From Bacteroidota bacterium (GTDB lineage Bacteria; Bacteroidota; Rhodothermia; Rhodothermales; Rubricoccaceae), in NCBI GenBank assembly GCA_039821555.1, contig JBCBNX010000001.1:562356-626355 (forward strand): 64,000 nucleotides of DNA, written 5' to 3'. The notes beneath the pieces were generated by a model that did no database searches, was not told the origin of the DNA, and saw nothing but the letters and a program-made list of their open reading frames with translations. Position 1 is the stretch's first letter. Each line of letters starts with the position of its first letter. A program made the position numbers and the translations under genes. This document shows, in pieces, positions 1 through 8,956 of this stretch.

Positions 1-390
1 CTTGTAGCCGTGATCGAACGCGTTCGCACAGCGCGAGACGATGCGCACCTCTGGAGGTAGGTGAGGTAGCGCCGATAGAATGGGCACGCTGTTGATCGGC
101 ATGACCGCGTCTACGTTCTGCTCCTGACACCATGCGACAAACGCCTGCGCTTGCCGCTTCCGGTCTACCTCGTCAGGCACGAGCGACACACACCCGTCGT
201 CGACGAAGCTAGCGTCCCAAGCCCGGTGTGTCTGCGCACCTACGGACACACATCGTACCTCCCAGCCGAGGGGGGCGAGCCCCGCGCGCAGGTTGCGGTA
301 GAACGTGAACGTGCCCGTGTCGTGCGGTACGGAGCCGTAGGCCAGCATGCGGCGAGGCCCTGACGGCAGGGTGTGCGTTTCAGCTTCCAT
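1..390 (-). CDS. Glycosyltransferase, GT4-like N-terminal part (cut by window edge)
   Basis: Reading the minus strand from the ATG at 390, the frame stays open for 130 codons to the window edge, so the 3' end lies outside. The start reads MLAYGSVPHDTGTFTFYRNL after a 13-residue lead, followed by a segment like PLGWEVRCVSVG. This beta-strand/glycine loop/helix layout is typical of the N-terminal Rossmann half of GT-B glycosyltransferases (GT4 type). The donor-binding C-terminal half is not visible, so the sugar cannot be guessed. It sits 40 bases after the sulfotransferase gene on the same strand and is probably the next gene of the polysaccharide operon. Confidence 0.7.
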   Translation of the reverse strand, partial: MEAETHTLPSGPRRMLAYGSVPHDTGTFTFYRNLRAGLAPLGWEVRCVSVGAQTHRAWDASFVDDGCVSLVPDEVDRKRQAQAFVAWCQEQNVDAVMPINSVPILSALPHLPPEVRIVSRCANAFDHGYK

Positions 391-430
391 GGCGAGAAGT
401 GGTAGAGGGCGACTGCGGCAAGGGTCAGGG

Positions 431-1342
431 CTAGCGTGCGAGCCAATGCGAGAGGTCTCGCCCCAACAGCTGCCCTAGCCGCTCGACGTCTGGGCGAAAC
501 ACCTCCGCGAGGTGCGCGCGGGTGCTGCTCTTCATCTGCGGCTTCTCGAAGTTGCGGTTGTGTGCCGAGCGAACGTGTGAGTAGAGGCTATCGGGCATCC
601 ACTGGCGGACGAGACGCTTCACGGACGGCGCTGCGTTGCGCCCCGCGCGAATGGCCCGGTCGAGCCAGGCGTTTTTGGGCACACCCGACGCATTGTACCG
701 CTCGGTCTGGACTTCATAGGAGGGGTCTACGCCGATGAACTCGAACACCTCGGCGCAGACGCTGGCCGCGTCCTGCCGGAGGTCGTCGTGGAGCCACACG
801 CCAACTTGGTCTTTGGGGTAGTGCGCCCAGTATCGCTCTAGGTGCTTGGCGTACATGCCCCCGTCGAGATACGGGACAAATCCGTGCTCCCAATACTTCC
901 AGGCTCCGCGCTCAAGCAACTGGGCTTCTTTGTCAAGTGCCTCCTCGAACGTGTCGTGGTCTTCTCGTCCTTTGAGTTGCGCCTGCAAAAACCTGGAGTA
1001 GGCCCGGTCGATCGGATTACGGAGCACAACAATCAGTTTGGCGTGCGGCACGCACTGCGCCATTCGCCTCGGGGCATCCTCGGCATTCAGGTATGCTGGC
1101 GATGCCTCTCCGAGCGCCTGTTTTCCGTCGCCTTCCTCAAATAGTGCTCGATAAGACGGCACATCCGACACAGACGTCTTAAACACCGTGCGCTCTTCAA
1201 GCGCGGGCATCCGGTCATCGATGGCGAAGAAGTTGGTCTCCTTGACCGGGCTCATGTGCACGTCGGGGTGCTGCCTCATGTAGTGATACAGTGAGGTCGT
1301 CCCGGACCGCTGCGCGCCGATGATGATGAAGGTGGGCCACAT
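431..1342 (-). CDS. Sulfotransferase family protein
   Basis: A 303-residue protein with the PAPS-dependent sulfotransferase fold (Sulfotransfer_1/3 family). The 5'-phosphosulfate loop AQRSGTTSL is at residues 10-18 and the 3'-phosphate-binding stretch VVLRNPIDRAYSRF near residue 100. I chose the ATG at 1342, which puts the loop at the usual distance from the N terminus; the frame also opens at a TTG at 1384. No signal peptide is seen, so it should act in the cytoplasm on a sugar or lipid-linked oligosaccharide. Its place between FkbM methyltransferase and a glycosyltransferase suggests that the exported polysaccharide is sulfated. Acceptor unknown. Confidence 0.88.
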   Translation of the reverse strand: MWPTFIIIGAQRSGTTSLYHYMRQHPDVHMSPVKETNFFAIDDRMPALEERTVFKTSVSDVPSYRALFEEGDGKQALGEASPAYLNAEDAPRRMAQCVPHAKLIVVLRNPIDRAYSRFLQAQLKGREDHDTFEEALDKEAQLLERGAWKYWEHGFVPYLDGGMYAKHLERYWAHYPKDQVGVWLHDDLRQDAASVCAEVFEFIGVDPSYEVQTERYNASGVPKNAWLDRAIRAGRNAAPSVKRLVRQWMPDSLYSHVRSAHNRNFEKPQMKSSTRAHLAEVFRPDVERLGQLLGRDLSHWLAR

Positions 1343-1392
1343 AGGAGCGTGGTGGGAGATCAGCAATCGTGCTGGCACTGCCAAGTGCCTTC

Positions 1393-2184
1393 TTAGGGCA
1401 TCATCACGATGTTGTAGGGCCGGTCATCCACATCGTGGCGACGGCGGTAGGCTTCGCCGGTATCGGTGTAGCCCAACGCTGTCAGAAAGTCGCGCACCGT
1501 ATCGACGTTGTAGCCTAGCGCCGCGAGGTCGCGCGGATGCACTTCGACGCATACGATGGGCTTATGCGTGCGCAGGGTCTGCTCGGCACCTCGGAGCACC
1601 GGCACCTCGAATCCCTCGACGTCGATCTTGACAAAGTCAGGGACGATGCCCGAAGAGGCGACATAGTCGTCGAGGGCACGTACCTGGACCTCAGTTTCGT
1701 AGAACGAGGCACTCTGGGTGCGCGCTTTCCGTGCGCTTGCGACGCCACTGTCGGCACTGTTGCCGCGTACGTTGAACGTGAGCGTGCCCGCTTCTTCGCC
1801 CACGGCGCCTTCCACGACTTCGACGGCGTCGAGCAGGTTGGCGGCGACAACTCCGCGCAACTGCGCGGCTGTAATCGGATTCGCCTCGAAGGCCACGATG
1901 CGCCGGGCTTTCCCAGACGTATGTGCCGTCACCGTAAACTCGCCAAGGTGCGCCCCCACGTCGAATATGACGCTGTCTTGAGGAATGAGGGCCAGGATGC
2001 GCTGGTACAGCTCGCGCTCATGCTCAACCTCTTGGCCGAGGAGCATTCCCCGGAGCCCCCGAGCAGCCTCGATGGGCACCTTGTACGTTAGGCCATTGAC
2101 GGTGTAGGCCGTGTGCCTCTTCCCCACCATCCGCAGGGCTCGCTTCATTGACGAAGAGAGGAAAACTTTGGCAGAAGGAGTCAT
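1393..2184 (-). CDS. FkbM family methyltransferase
   Basis: 263 residues. A SAM-dependent methyltransferase of the FkbM family: the glycine motif VIFDVGAHLGEFT lies near residue 75, an acidic ribose-binding position follows (VAFEANP), and the family hallmark FVKIDVEGFEVPVLRGAE is near residue 185. Such enzymes O-methylate sugars or polyketides. It is in tandem with the flippase upstream (36 bases) and the sulfotransferase downstream, so O-methylation of the repeat unit of the exported glycan is the likely role. Methyl acceptor cannot be deduced. Confidence 0.9.
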   Translation of the reverse strand: MTPSAKVFLSSSMKRALRMVGKRHTAYTVNGLTYKVPIEAARGLRGMLLGQEVEHERELYQRILALIPQDSVIFDVGAHLGEFTVTAHTSGKARRIVAFEANPITAAQLRGVVAANLLDAVEVVEGAVGEEAGTLTFNVRGNSADSGVASARKARTQSASFYETEVQVRALDDYVASSGIVPDFVKIDVEGFEVPVLRGAEQTLRTHKPIVCVEVHPRDLAALGYNVDTVRDFLTALGYTDTGEAYRRRHDVDDRPYNIVMMP

Positions 2185-2220
2185 AGTCCAAATCGTTGAG
2201 ACTAGGGAGGTAGGGGGAGT

Positions 2221-3744
2221 TCAGGCAGCCGTCTGGCTTTCGATGCGGGCGAGCAGCCTTGCGCTAAAGGGCGATTTCCGACGCTTTCCGAGGGCGCGGG
2301 CAACGAGCAGCGATACGTCATCGCCGAACAGAGATGGGCGAGCGAAGAACACCGCCCCGTAGAAGATGGCCCCGCTGAGTGAGGCGCATACCAACGTGAC
2401 CATATCAGGAAGCCCTGCCGACCGACACGCTTCGGCAGCGAGGACCACCACCGCTACGTTGGCCAACGCCAGCGCGATGGGCGAGATAAATCGACGCAGC
2501 GCCACAAACCAGGAAACGCGAACGAGGCGCAAGGCGATGGTCGTCAGTAAGATGTAGTGCACGATTACCGCGCCGAGCGCTCCAATGGCTGCCCCAACGA
2601 TGCCGTACTCCTTGCCCACCATCACAAATCCGAGCACGCAGGCGGCATAGACGCCTTGCTGCACCGCCCCCTTGTACACCGCGCCCTTTGCTAGTACGAC
2701 CGACGACGAGATTTTGTACGTGCCTCGGAACACCGTAGCCGCACCGAGCACCTGAAGTGGCAGGATGACCCCTTCCCAGCCGTCACCAAGCATCACACTC
2801 ACAATCTCCGGGGCCAGCACCCCGACAAACGAACCGATCGCAGCAGAGAAGAGCACCATGGCGCTCGACACGCGCACGAAGGCGGCGCCCATCCGCTCGT
2901 CGTCGTTTTGCATCTTCGAGAGCACGGGGAAGAGCACCGAGTGGAGCGATTGGCCCACGAACTTGACGGGGAGTTCCATCAGCTTGTACGCCCGCGTGTA
3001 GAGTCCGAGCGAGGTCGCCCCGAGGTAGCGTCCCACGATGATGTAGTCGCCTTGTCGCCCGAAGTAGTTGAACACATTCTGCAGGCTGACGCCCCCACCG
3101 AACGATGCCATCTCTTTGAGCACCTCCCACCGTAGGAGCGGGCGCTTCGGGAAGGGCATCGTCGCCAGGTAGCCGAGTGCCTGCACACTGTTCTGCGCCA
3201 AGCGTCCCCAAACCAGCGACCAGACGCCCAAACCAGCTAGCGCGCAGCCGATACTCACGATCCCATACCCAAACACGTTGCCAATCACGCGCCAGAGGGC
3301 AATCTGCTTGAACTTGAGGTTGCGCTGAAGCAGTGCCTGCACCACCGTCTGAACACACTGCAACACCACCAGAACGCCGACAAACGGAATGAGCGCGGCT
3401 AGCTCAGGGATGTTGAAAAACCGAGCCACTTGGTGCTCCAGGAGCAAAATACCTCCATATACGAGCAATCCTGAAAGCAGCGAGCAGGTCCATGCCACGC
3501 GGATGTGGCGATCGTGGATCTCTTCGCGCTGCACGAGATAGGGGCTGACCCCAATCTGGCTGAACTGGTTGCAAAAATCTACCACCAGCATGGCCGCGCC
3601 GATCAGGCCGAACTCTGCGGGATCAAGCAGGCGTGCCAGCACGACCAGCACGACCATGTTCACCGCGAAGTAAACACCGCGCCCGCCGAACATCCACCCG
3701 AACCCCCGAGCAGACGCCTTGCCTAGTGACTTCTTCGTAGCCAA
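2221..3744 (-). CDS. Lipopolysaccharide biosynthesis protein, Wzx-type flippase (MOP superfamily)
   Basis: 507 residues with about 12-14 hydrophobic segments. The opening GWMFGGRGVYFAVNMVVLVV and the segment LARLLDPAEFGLIGAAML match the start of the PST/WzxC branch of the MOP flippases. These move undecaprenyl-linked repeat units, or whole chains, from the cytoplasmic to the periplasmic face of the inner membrane. It lies in the same operon as the Wzc-type kinase, an epimerase and decorating enzymes, as expected for a Wzx/Wzy-dependent export cluster. No polymerase gene (Wzy) is present beside it. Confidence 0.9.
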   Translation of the reverse strand: MATKKSLGKASARGFGWMFGGRGVYFAVNMVVLVVLARLLDPAEFGLIGAAMLVVDFCNQFSQIGVSPYLVQREEIHDRHIRVAWTCSLLSGLLVYGGILLLEHQVARFFNIPELAALIPFVGVLVVLQCVQTVVQALLQRNLKFKQIALWRVIGNVFGYGIVSIGCALAGLGVWSLVWGRLAQNSVQALGYLATMPFPKRPLLRWEVLKEMASFGGGVSLQNVFNYFGRQGDYIIVGRYLGATSLGLYTRAYKLMELPVKFVGQSLHSVLFPVLSKMQNDDERMGAAFVRVSSAMVLFSAAIGSFVGVLAPEIVSVMLGDGWEGVILPLQVLGAATVFRGTYKISSSVVLAKGAVYKGAVQQGVYAACVLGFVMVGKEYGIVGAAIGALGAVIVHYILLTTIALRLVRVSWFVALRRFISPIALALANVAVVVLAAEACRSAGLPDMVTLVCASLSGAIFYGAVFFARPSLFGDDVSLLVARALGKRRKSPFSARLLARIESQTAA

Positions 3745-3766
3745 TGCGCTGGAGTCAGAATCGGTG

Positions 3767-4834
3767 TCAGCCTGGGTGCGCTACCGCGTGGAATGCCGGC
3801 GCTGGAAGGTCGTGGTAGGACGCGTACCACGTGGCGAATCGCTCTAGCCCTGCCCGGAGTGTCGTCTTCGGACGGAAGTCGATGGCATCGCTCAACGGCT
3901 CCACGTCGGCGTACGTCTCCAGCACATCGCCTGGCTGCATGGGGTAGAGTTCCTTCACCGCCGAGCGCCCGATAACGTCTTCGAGCGTCTGAATGAAGTC
4001 CAACAGGGCAACTGGGCGCTGGCTGCCGATGTTGAAGAGACGATACGGGGCAGCGCTCGCGGCCGGGTCAGGGGCTAGCGAGTTCCATGCCGGGTCTCTG
4101 GAAGACGGCTGCGCAAACACGCGTACGATGCCCTCGACGATGTCGTCGATGTAGGTGAAGTCGCGCCGCATCTGCCCTTCGTTGAAGACCCTGATCGGCG
4201 TGCCTTCGTATATGGCTTTCGTGAAGAGGTAATACGCCATGTCAGGGCGCCCCCAGGGTCCATACACCGTGAAGAACCGGAGGCCTGTCACGGGCAGGTC
4301 ATAGAGGTGCGCATAGGCGTGCGCCATCAGCTCGTTCGACTTCTTGGTCGCCGCGTAGAGCGATACCGGGTGGTCCACCGGGTCCGAAGTCTCGAAGGGG
4401 ACTTTGCGGTTGGCGCCGTAGACCGACGACGAAGACGCATAGACGAGGTGCGCCGATTTAGCCTGGCGGCAACCTTCCAACACATTGAGGAACCCGACGA
4501 GGTTGCTCTGCACATACACGTGCGGGTTCTCGATCGAGTAGCGGACTCCAGCCTGGGCGGCCAGGTGAATCACGTATCGAAAGCGATGCGTGGCGAAGAG
4601 CGTCTCAACGGCCCGCTGATCTGCGAGGTCGATGTGATGAAACTCGAAGCCGGCGTTCGCCTTGAGCCGATCCAAGCGGGCTGATTTCAGGCGGACATCG
4701 TAGTAGTCGTTGAGATTGTCGACACCGACCACGGCGTATCCTTCGCGGAGGAGACGCGCAGCGACGTGGTAGCCGATGAAGCCAGCCGCCCCCGTGATGA
4801 GGATGGGTCCAGATGGCAAGCCGTTTCTTTCCAT
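3767..4834 (-). CDS. NAD-dependent epimerase, UDP-glucuronate 4-epimerase type
   Basis: 355 residues, extended short-chain dehydrogenase fold. The NAD loop GAAGFIG is at residues 15-21, followed by VDNLNDYYDVRLK, which is typical of UDP-glucuronate 4-epimerases. The catalytic set is visible as SSSVYG, YAATKK (Tyr-x3-Lys) and LRFFTVYGPWGRPDMA. It should interconvert UDP-glucuronate and UDP-galacturonate to supply a uronic acid to the polysaccharide. The start is the ATG at 4834; an SLBB-protein gene precedes it after 69 bases. A UDP-glucose 4-epimerase activity cannot be excluded from sequence alone. Confidence 0.87.
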   Translation of the reverse strand: MERNGLPSGPILITGAAGFIGYHVAARLLREGYAVVGVDNLNDYYDVRLKSARLDRLKANAGFEFHHIDLADQRAVETLFATHRFRYVIHLAAQAGVRYSIENPHVYVQSNLVGFLNVLEGCRQAKSAHLVYASSSSVYGANRKVPFETSDPVDHPVSLYAATKKSNELMAHAYAHLYDLPVTGLRFFTVYGPWGRPDMAYYLFTKAIYEGTPIRVFNEGQMRRDFTYIDDIVEGIVRVFAQPSSRDPAWNSLAPDPAASAAPYRLFNIGSQRPVALLDFIQTLEDVIGRSAVKELYPMQPGDVLETYADVEPLSDAIDFRPKTTLRAGLERFATWYASYHDLPAPAFHAVAHPG

Positions 4835-4903
4835 GGGTGTGCGGAGGGGTTGAGCCTATAGCTCAGGAGATGCAACGGACGAGCGGAACCAACAACTCAG
4901 AGG

Positions 4904-5422
4904 CTACTGGTCGAAGAACACACGGTCGACGGCGACGAGGATTGCCGCTGCAGAACCAAGGATGGTAAGCGCGTCACGCAGCGAAAACCCACGCCGGTTC
5001 TTCGTCTCCACGTAAACCAGATCGCCGTCCTGGAGGATGGGATAGGCCGAGGGCTCCTGGACCATCTGCTCTAGTTCCGCCTCGTAGGTGAGGACCCGGT
5101 TCCCAGATTCGACGCGGTAGATCCGGACGGTCACCGTTTGGCTTCCGGGAGCCTGAATGGGTGTGACGAGGGGGCCCCCAGCGAGCGACAGAACCTGATC
5201 CAGCCGCGTCTCGCTCCCCACTTCGTAGAGGCCTGGCGCACGTACGTTGCCCCACACGTAGAGCTGGGTGGTGGCTTCGCCCGGGCGTAGAAAGAAGTAG
5301 TACGGCTGCGTATTCGACTCGACCTGCTCGACTCGACCGACCTCTTGAGCGGCGACCACGTCCGAAAATCCAAGTAGGCAGCCGAGAACAAGAAACAGCC
5401 GGACAGACAAATGCCTAGGCAT
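4904..5422 (-). CDS. SLBB-domain polysaccharide export protein, short form
   Basis: 172 residues from the ATG at 5422, which gives a clean signal peptide (MPRHLSVRLFLVLGCLLGF, likely cut after VAA). An ATG at 5470 overlaps the stop of the kinase gene by 8 bases and is an alternative, translationally coupled start. The mature part holds one SLBB fold (YVWGNVRAPGLYEVGSETRL, then LSLAGGP) and ends in a hydrophobic stretch (LTILGSAAAILVAVDRVFF). The Poly_export domain and lipobox of Wza are missing, so this is not a full outer-membrane channel. It probably works in the periplasm with the kinase encoded just upstream. Confidence 0.8.
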   Translation of the reverse strand: MPRHLSVRLFLVLGCLLGFSDVVAAQEVGRVEQVESNTQPYYFFLRPGEATTQLYVWGNVRAPGLYEVGSETRLDQVLSLAGGPLVTPIQAPGSQTVTVRIYRVESGNRVLTYEAELEQMVQEPSAYPILQDGDLVYVETKNRRGFSLRDALTILGSAAAILVAVDRVFFDQ

Positions 5423-5462
5423 AGAACGCGGTGTGGGGAGTAGGCGGTAAAACACGACGGAG

Positions 5463-7847
5463 CTACGCATTCTCGACCCCTTCCGGCCGATAGCTGTATC
5501 CGTAGTAGCTGGAGTACCCGTAGCGGTACTTGTAGCTGTATCCGTAGGCTTTCGAGGCGTCGAAGCCATTAAGTAGCACTCCGATGACTTCGCCACCCAC
5601 GCTGCGGAGCGCGCCCAGCGCGTGCTCCACTTCGTGGCGACGGGTCTCGTTGGCAGCCACGACGGCAAGCACCGCGTCGCACTGCGTCGAGAGGAGCACG
5701 GCGTCGGTCGCGGCGGTCACGGGCGGCGCGTCGAAAATGACGAGGTCGAACTCCTCCTTGAGCATGTCCAGCACCTCGCGCATCCGCTTCGAACCCAGGA
5801 GCTCGGACGGATTAGGCGTGGACCCGCCAGCCGGAACGACGTAGAGGTTTTCGACGACCGTCTCGAACTCTGTGGCGTCGAACTGGTCCGGGGCAAACAG
5901 CAAGTCACGGAGGCCCGGCTCTCGGTTGAGCCCGAGCTTCTTGTGGACGGTTGGGCGACGGAGATCGGCATCCACCAGCAGCACACGGCGCCCGGCCTGG
6001 GCCATCACGATTGCCAGGTTTGCAGCCGTGACGCTCTTGCCTTCCGTTGGGTTAGAGCTCGTCACCAAGATTGTCTGGACGACCACGTCTGGCCGGCTAA
6101 ACTGGATGTTTGTGCGGAGGCCGCGGTAGGCCTCGCTGACCGTTGCAAGCGGATTCAACAACGACACCAGACGCGTGTCGAACGTGTAGCCATCTTGCGT
6201 GATCGTGTCCTGCCCGTCATACTCCTTCTTGACGAGCTCCGTCATGTCCGGGATGATGCCGATCACGGTCTCACCCATATCGCGAAGGTCGTCGGGGCGA
6301 TGGATCCGGCTGTCGAGTTGCTTGCGGGCAATCGCGGCCGCGATTCCGAGTCCAAGCCCCAAGAGGAACGCCAAAATGACGTTCATCTTTCGATTCGGGG
6401 TGTAGGGGAACGACGGGGCCAGTGCCCGGCGGATCAGTTCGGCGTAGCCGAGTTCGGATTCCTCCGCCACCCGCAGCTCTTGGAGCTTGTTGACCAGCAT
6501 CAGGTAGGTCTGCTCGGCCGACTGCCGACCGCGCTGCAACTGCGCCAGCTCGATGGCTTGAGCAGGCACCTGGCTAAGCTGCTGCTCGTACTCGGTGATG
6601 CGGTCTCGCAACGAACCGATGCGTGCATCGAGCCCGCTCAACGTGATACGGCCTTCGATGATCGTACGCTGCAACTGTGCGACTTGCGTCAGGCCTTCTT
6701 GCGAGGGGTCCATCCCTCCCACTGCCAGCATCTCCCGCACGTATTGGTCCGAGAGCGTGCGGATGCGCCCTTGCAGCGCTGCAATCTGCCGCCGCAACTC
6801 GCCAACGTTCTCGGGGACCACGTCATCGGTGCGTAAAGCGGGGTTACGTAGGTAGATCGCCTCAAGTTGCTCTTCGAGTTGCACCTTGCGCTCCAAGGCA
6901 GCTTGAATCTCCTGATCGACCCCTGAGGCTAGCCGCTCGGCCAGACTTGGGCGGATGGCTTCCAACTCCGCGTTGCGAGCGTCCAAGGTGGCCCGTGTCA
7001 GCTGGGCCTCGATCTCGGCTTCGTCCCGGCGTGCTTCCAACTGCGAAAGCTGCTGCACCAGGAAGCTCGACTCTTCATTGAGTGCGATCGCATTCTCGCG
7101 GCTCATGAAGACCTGCAAGTCGTTCTCACGGCTCGAAAGCTCGTCGGCCCATTTGTCTACTTGCGTCTGCAGGAACTCTCGCGAGGCCGAGACGCTGGCG
7201 CGGCTCGTCTCCTGAGTACGGCGGATGTATTCCTGCGCGTAGACATTCGCAATCAGCGCGGCTTCAGTCGGGATCGTGCTGCGCGCCGAAATTCGGATGG
7301 CGTCCACGTCCCGATCTGCTGGACTGATTGAGACGGCTCGCTGGAGCCGAAAGGCGAGGAACTGCGGGGAGTGGAGCACCCCCGTCTCTTGGTTGCGGAC
7401 GATGCGAAGCTCAGCGGTGCTGGTGGGATCGGCTTCGATCTCCAGCATCCGCTCTGCGGCGCGCTCCGCGATGGGGAGCGACTGGCGCAGCACCAACATC
7501 TCGTTGTTGAGAAATCGCGGGCTGTATCCTGACCGTCCAGGGAAGCCGGACGAGAACATTTCGGCGAGGCTGGTCCCACCCTTCTGCTCAACGCGGAGAA
7601 TGCTGCTGGCCTGGTAGCGATTGGGGAGCGACAGCGAATAGATGATCGCACCAACCGTAGCTATAACCACGGCGCCAAGGATCAACCACCGCCCTCGAAT
7701 GAGCGTATCCAGGAACTCACGGAGCTGCTCCCCACGCTCTTGCGGTCGATAAAAGGCGACGTCGGACGCAGCGTCGGAGGCGTTCCACATCTCGGGATGA
7801 GCAGATCCACTGCCCCCGGGGGGTCCCGGCTGGTTCGGATATCGCAT
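5463..7847 (-). CDS. Polysaccharide co-polymerase / tyrosine autokinase (Wzc type)
   Basis: 794 residues. A transmembrane helix at about 53-74, a periplasmic Wzz region with long coiled-coil helices (about 210-460), a second helix at about 489-507, then a cytoplasmic BY-kinase domain. Walker A is SSNPTEGKS at 597-605, Walker A' LLVDADLRR at 623-631 and Walker B DLVIFDAPP at 701-709. The C terminus has ten tyrosines between 768 and 786, the autophosphorylation cluster. It controls chain length and export of the polysaccharide through cycles of phosphorylation; a cognate phosphatase could be the one at 37397-37942. It is the first gene after a 299-base gap, so a promoter is likely just upstream. 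Confidence 0.95.
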   Translation of the reverse strand: MRYPNQPGPPGGSGSAHPEMWNASDAASDVAFYRPQERGEQLREFLDTLIRGRWLILGAVVIATVGAIIYSLSLPNRYQASSILRVEQKGGTSLAEMFSSGFPGRSGYSPRFLNNEMLVLRQSLPIAERAAERMLEIEADPTSTAELRIVRNQETGVLHSPQFLAFRLQRAVSISPADRDVDAIRISARSTIPTEAALIANVYAQEYIRRTQETSRASVSASREFLQTQVDKWADELSSRENDLQVFMSRENAIALNEESSFLVQQLSQLEARRDEAEIEAQLTRATLDARNAELEAIRPSLAERLASGVDQEIQAALERKVQLEEQLEAIYLRNPALRTDDVVPENVGELRRQIAALQGRIRTLSDQYVREMLAVGGMDPSQEGLTQVAQLQRTIIEGRITLSGLDARIGSLRDRITEYEQQLSQVPAQAIELAQLQRGRQSAEQTYLMLVNKLQELRVAEESELGYAELIRRALAPSFPYTPNRKMNVILAFLLGLGLGIAAAIARKQLDSRIHRPDDLRDMGETVIGIIPDMTELVKKEYDGQDTITQDGYTFDTRLVSLLNPLATVSEAYRGLRTNIQFSRPDVVVQTILVTSSNPTEGKSVTAANLAIVMAQAGRRVLLVDADLRRPTVHKKLGLNREPGLRDLLFAPDQFDATEFETVVENLYVVPAGGSTPNPSELLGSKRMREVLDMLKEEFDLVIFDAPPVTAATDAVLLSTQCDAVLAVVAANETRRHEVEHALGALRSVGGEVIGVLLNGFDASKAYGYSYKYRYGYSSYYGYSYRPEGVENA

Positions 7848-8001
7848 ATGCTGGACTAGGGTCCGGTCGGATGGCGGTTAGAGCACACACAAACGCTACG
7901 ATACGGGCTCGACGCGGTCGTCCATGGTGCGCAGCCGAGCATGCTGCAAACGAGGGATACGGAGCGGGACGACACAACCCTGACCTTGCGCGGCTTGCCT
8001 G

Positions 8002-8009
8002 AAAATATA
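8002..8009 (-). promoter_or_regulatory. Candidate -10 element for the kinase operon
   Basis: On the minus strand the sequence reads TATATTTT, 155 bases before the kinase ATG. It resembles the AT-rich -10 sites seen before other genes of this window. No clear -35 box is visible; the AT-rich stretch stands out in otherwise GC-rich DNA. Confidence 0.3.
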
Positions 8010-8027
8010 GGCGTATCTCGAAGGGTT

Positions 8028-8042
8028 ATCGAACGATTCGAT
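8028..8042. promoter_or_regulatory. Inverted repeat, possible operator
   Basis: ATCGAA-CGA-TTCGAT is a perfect 6-base inverted repeat with a 3-base centre. It lies about 18 bases upstream of the -10 candidate of the kinase operon, a usual position for an activator or repressor site. No regulator gene is next to it. Confidence 0.3.
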
Positions 8043-8146
8043 TCAGCCCAGATACTTTCGCCGCCTCTTAACAGGTGCGCAGCGGCCTGTCTGGCCTAAG
8101 AAATCTTGGACGATCCCCTTTTCGACGGCCCCATGCGGCTTCGCGT

Positions 8147-8935
8147 TCAGTCGAGCCGCTGTGTATCGGGCACCTCTCGAAACGGGCGCGCCGGCACGCC
8201 AGCAACGACGTGGGCATGAGGAGCATCGCCTGTCAACAATGCCGCAGCCGCGACTACGCCCTCGGACCGGACGATCCGTCCGGGAAGCGCGACGGCCCCC
8301 ACGCCGAGGCGCCCCCCACGCTCTACCGTCACCCCATCGAAGTGGTCGAACCGCGCCGGATCGCGGCCCAGATAGTTGTCGTTGCTCGTGAGCACGCCGG
8401 GAGCAAAGAAGCAATCGTCGGCGACCGTCGAATAGGCACACAGGTACGCATTCGTCTCGAACTTGCACCGCGCGCCAATTCGGCATCGGTTTTCGATAGC
8501 GACTCCTCGCCCGATGATGGTTCTCTCGCCAATCTCAACCTCTTCTCGGACGGTGGCGAGGTCCGCAATGAGCACGCGCTCCGCCACGCTACACCCTGCG
8601 TAGAGCACCGCACCGGTGCCGATCAGGCAGCCATGACCAATCTCCGCAGGCGGCTGAGTCCTGCCGCCGGTCGTCGCACTGGCTGCGGCTCGCATCGGCT
8701 GCTTGCCGAGTACCGCGTGGTCATCAATCCGCACCCCTTCGCCAATACGGGTCCCCGCATGCACGACGACGTGGTGACCGATCCGACAACCGGCTCCGAT
8801 CACAACGTCGCGCTCGATTACGCAAAAGTGGCCGATTGTGACGTCGGCATCGATTTGGGCAGACGCCGCGATCAACGCGGTTTGTGACACGGATGAGGCT
8901 CTGACGTTGGGCGGGTCGACGTTGGGCAAGTCCAT
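8147..8935 (-). CDS. Hexapeptide-repeat N-acetyltransferase, WbpD/WlbB-like
   Basis: 262 residues of left-handed beta-helix repeats (I/V-G-x4 pattern) from about residue 25 to 240. The segment FFAPGVLTSNDNYLGRDPAR and the following V-x-R-G-G-x-L-G-V-G-A are like the active-site region of WbpD/WlbB, which acetylate the 3-amino group of UDP-2-acetamido-3-amino-glucuronate. It is longer than WbpD (about 190 residues) because of extra N-terminal coils and an insertion with QPMRAAASATTGG. It lies 21 bases after a WbpB-like dehydrogenase gene, which supports the assignment. Another sugar-nucleotide acyltransferase remains possible. Confidence 0.75.
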   Translation of the reverse strand: MDLPNVDPPNVRASSVSQTALIAASAQIDADVTIGHFCVIERDVVIGAGCRIGHHVVVHAGTRIGEGVRIDDHAVLGKQPMRAAASATTGGRTQPPAEIGHGCLIGTGAVLYAGCSVAERVLIADLATVREEVEIGERTIIGRGVAIENRCRIGARCKFETNAYLCAYSTVADDCFFAPGVLTSNDNYLGRDPARFDHFDGVTVERGGRLGVGAVALPGRIVRSEGVVAAAALLTGDAPHAHVVAGVPARPFREVPDTQRLD

Positions 8936-8956
8936 ACGGCCTGGGTTGTGTTGGAA

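Larger units (their letters stand above)
7848..8146. other. Intergenic region upstream of the kinase gene
   Basis: 299 bases between the acetyltransferase stop and the kinase start, both on the minus strand. It holds a TATATT-like -10 candidate and a 15-base inverted repeat, listed separately, and no convincing gene on either strand. It is the widest gap inside the first polysaccharide block and is therefore the likely start of the export operon. Confidence 0.5.

Noticed and set aside
5622..6836. 404-codon open frame antisense to the tyrosine kinase gene
   Set aside because: Shadow of the kinase gene, whose Walker motifs are on the minus strand.
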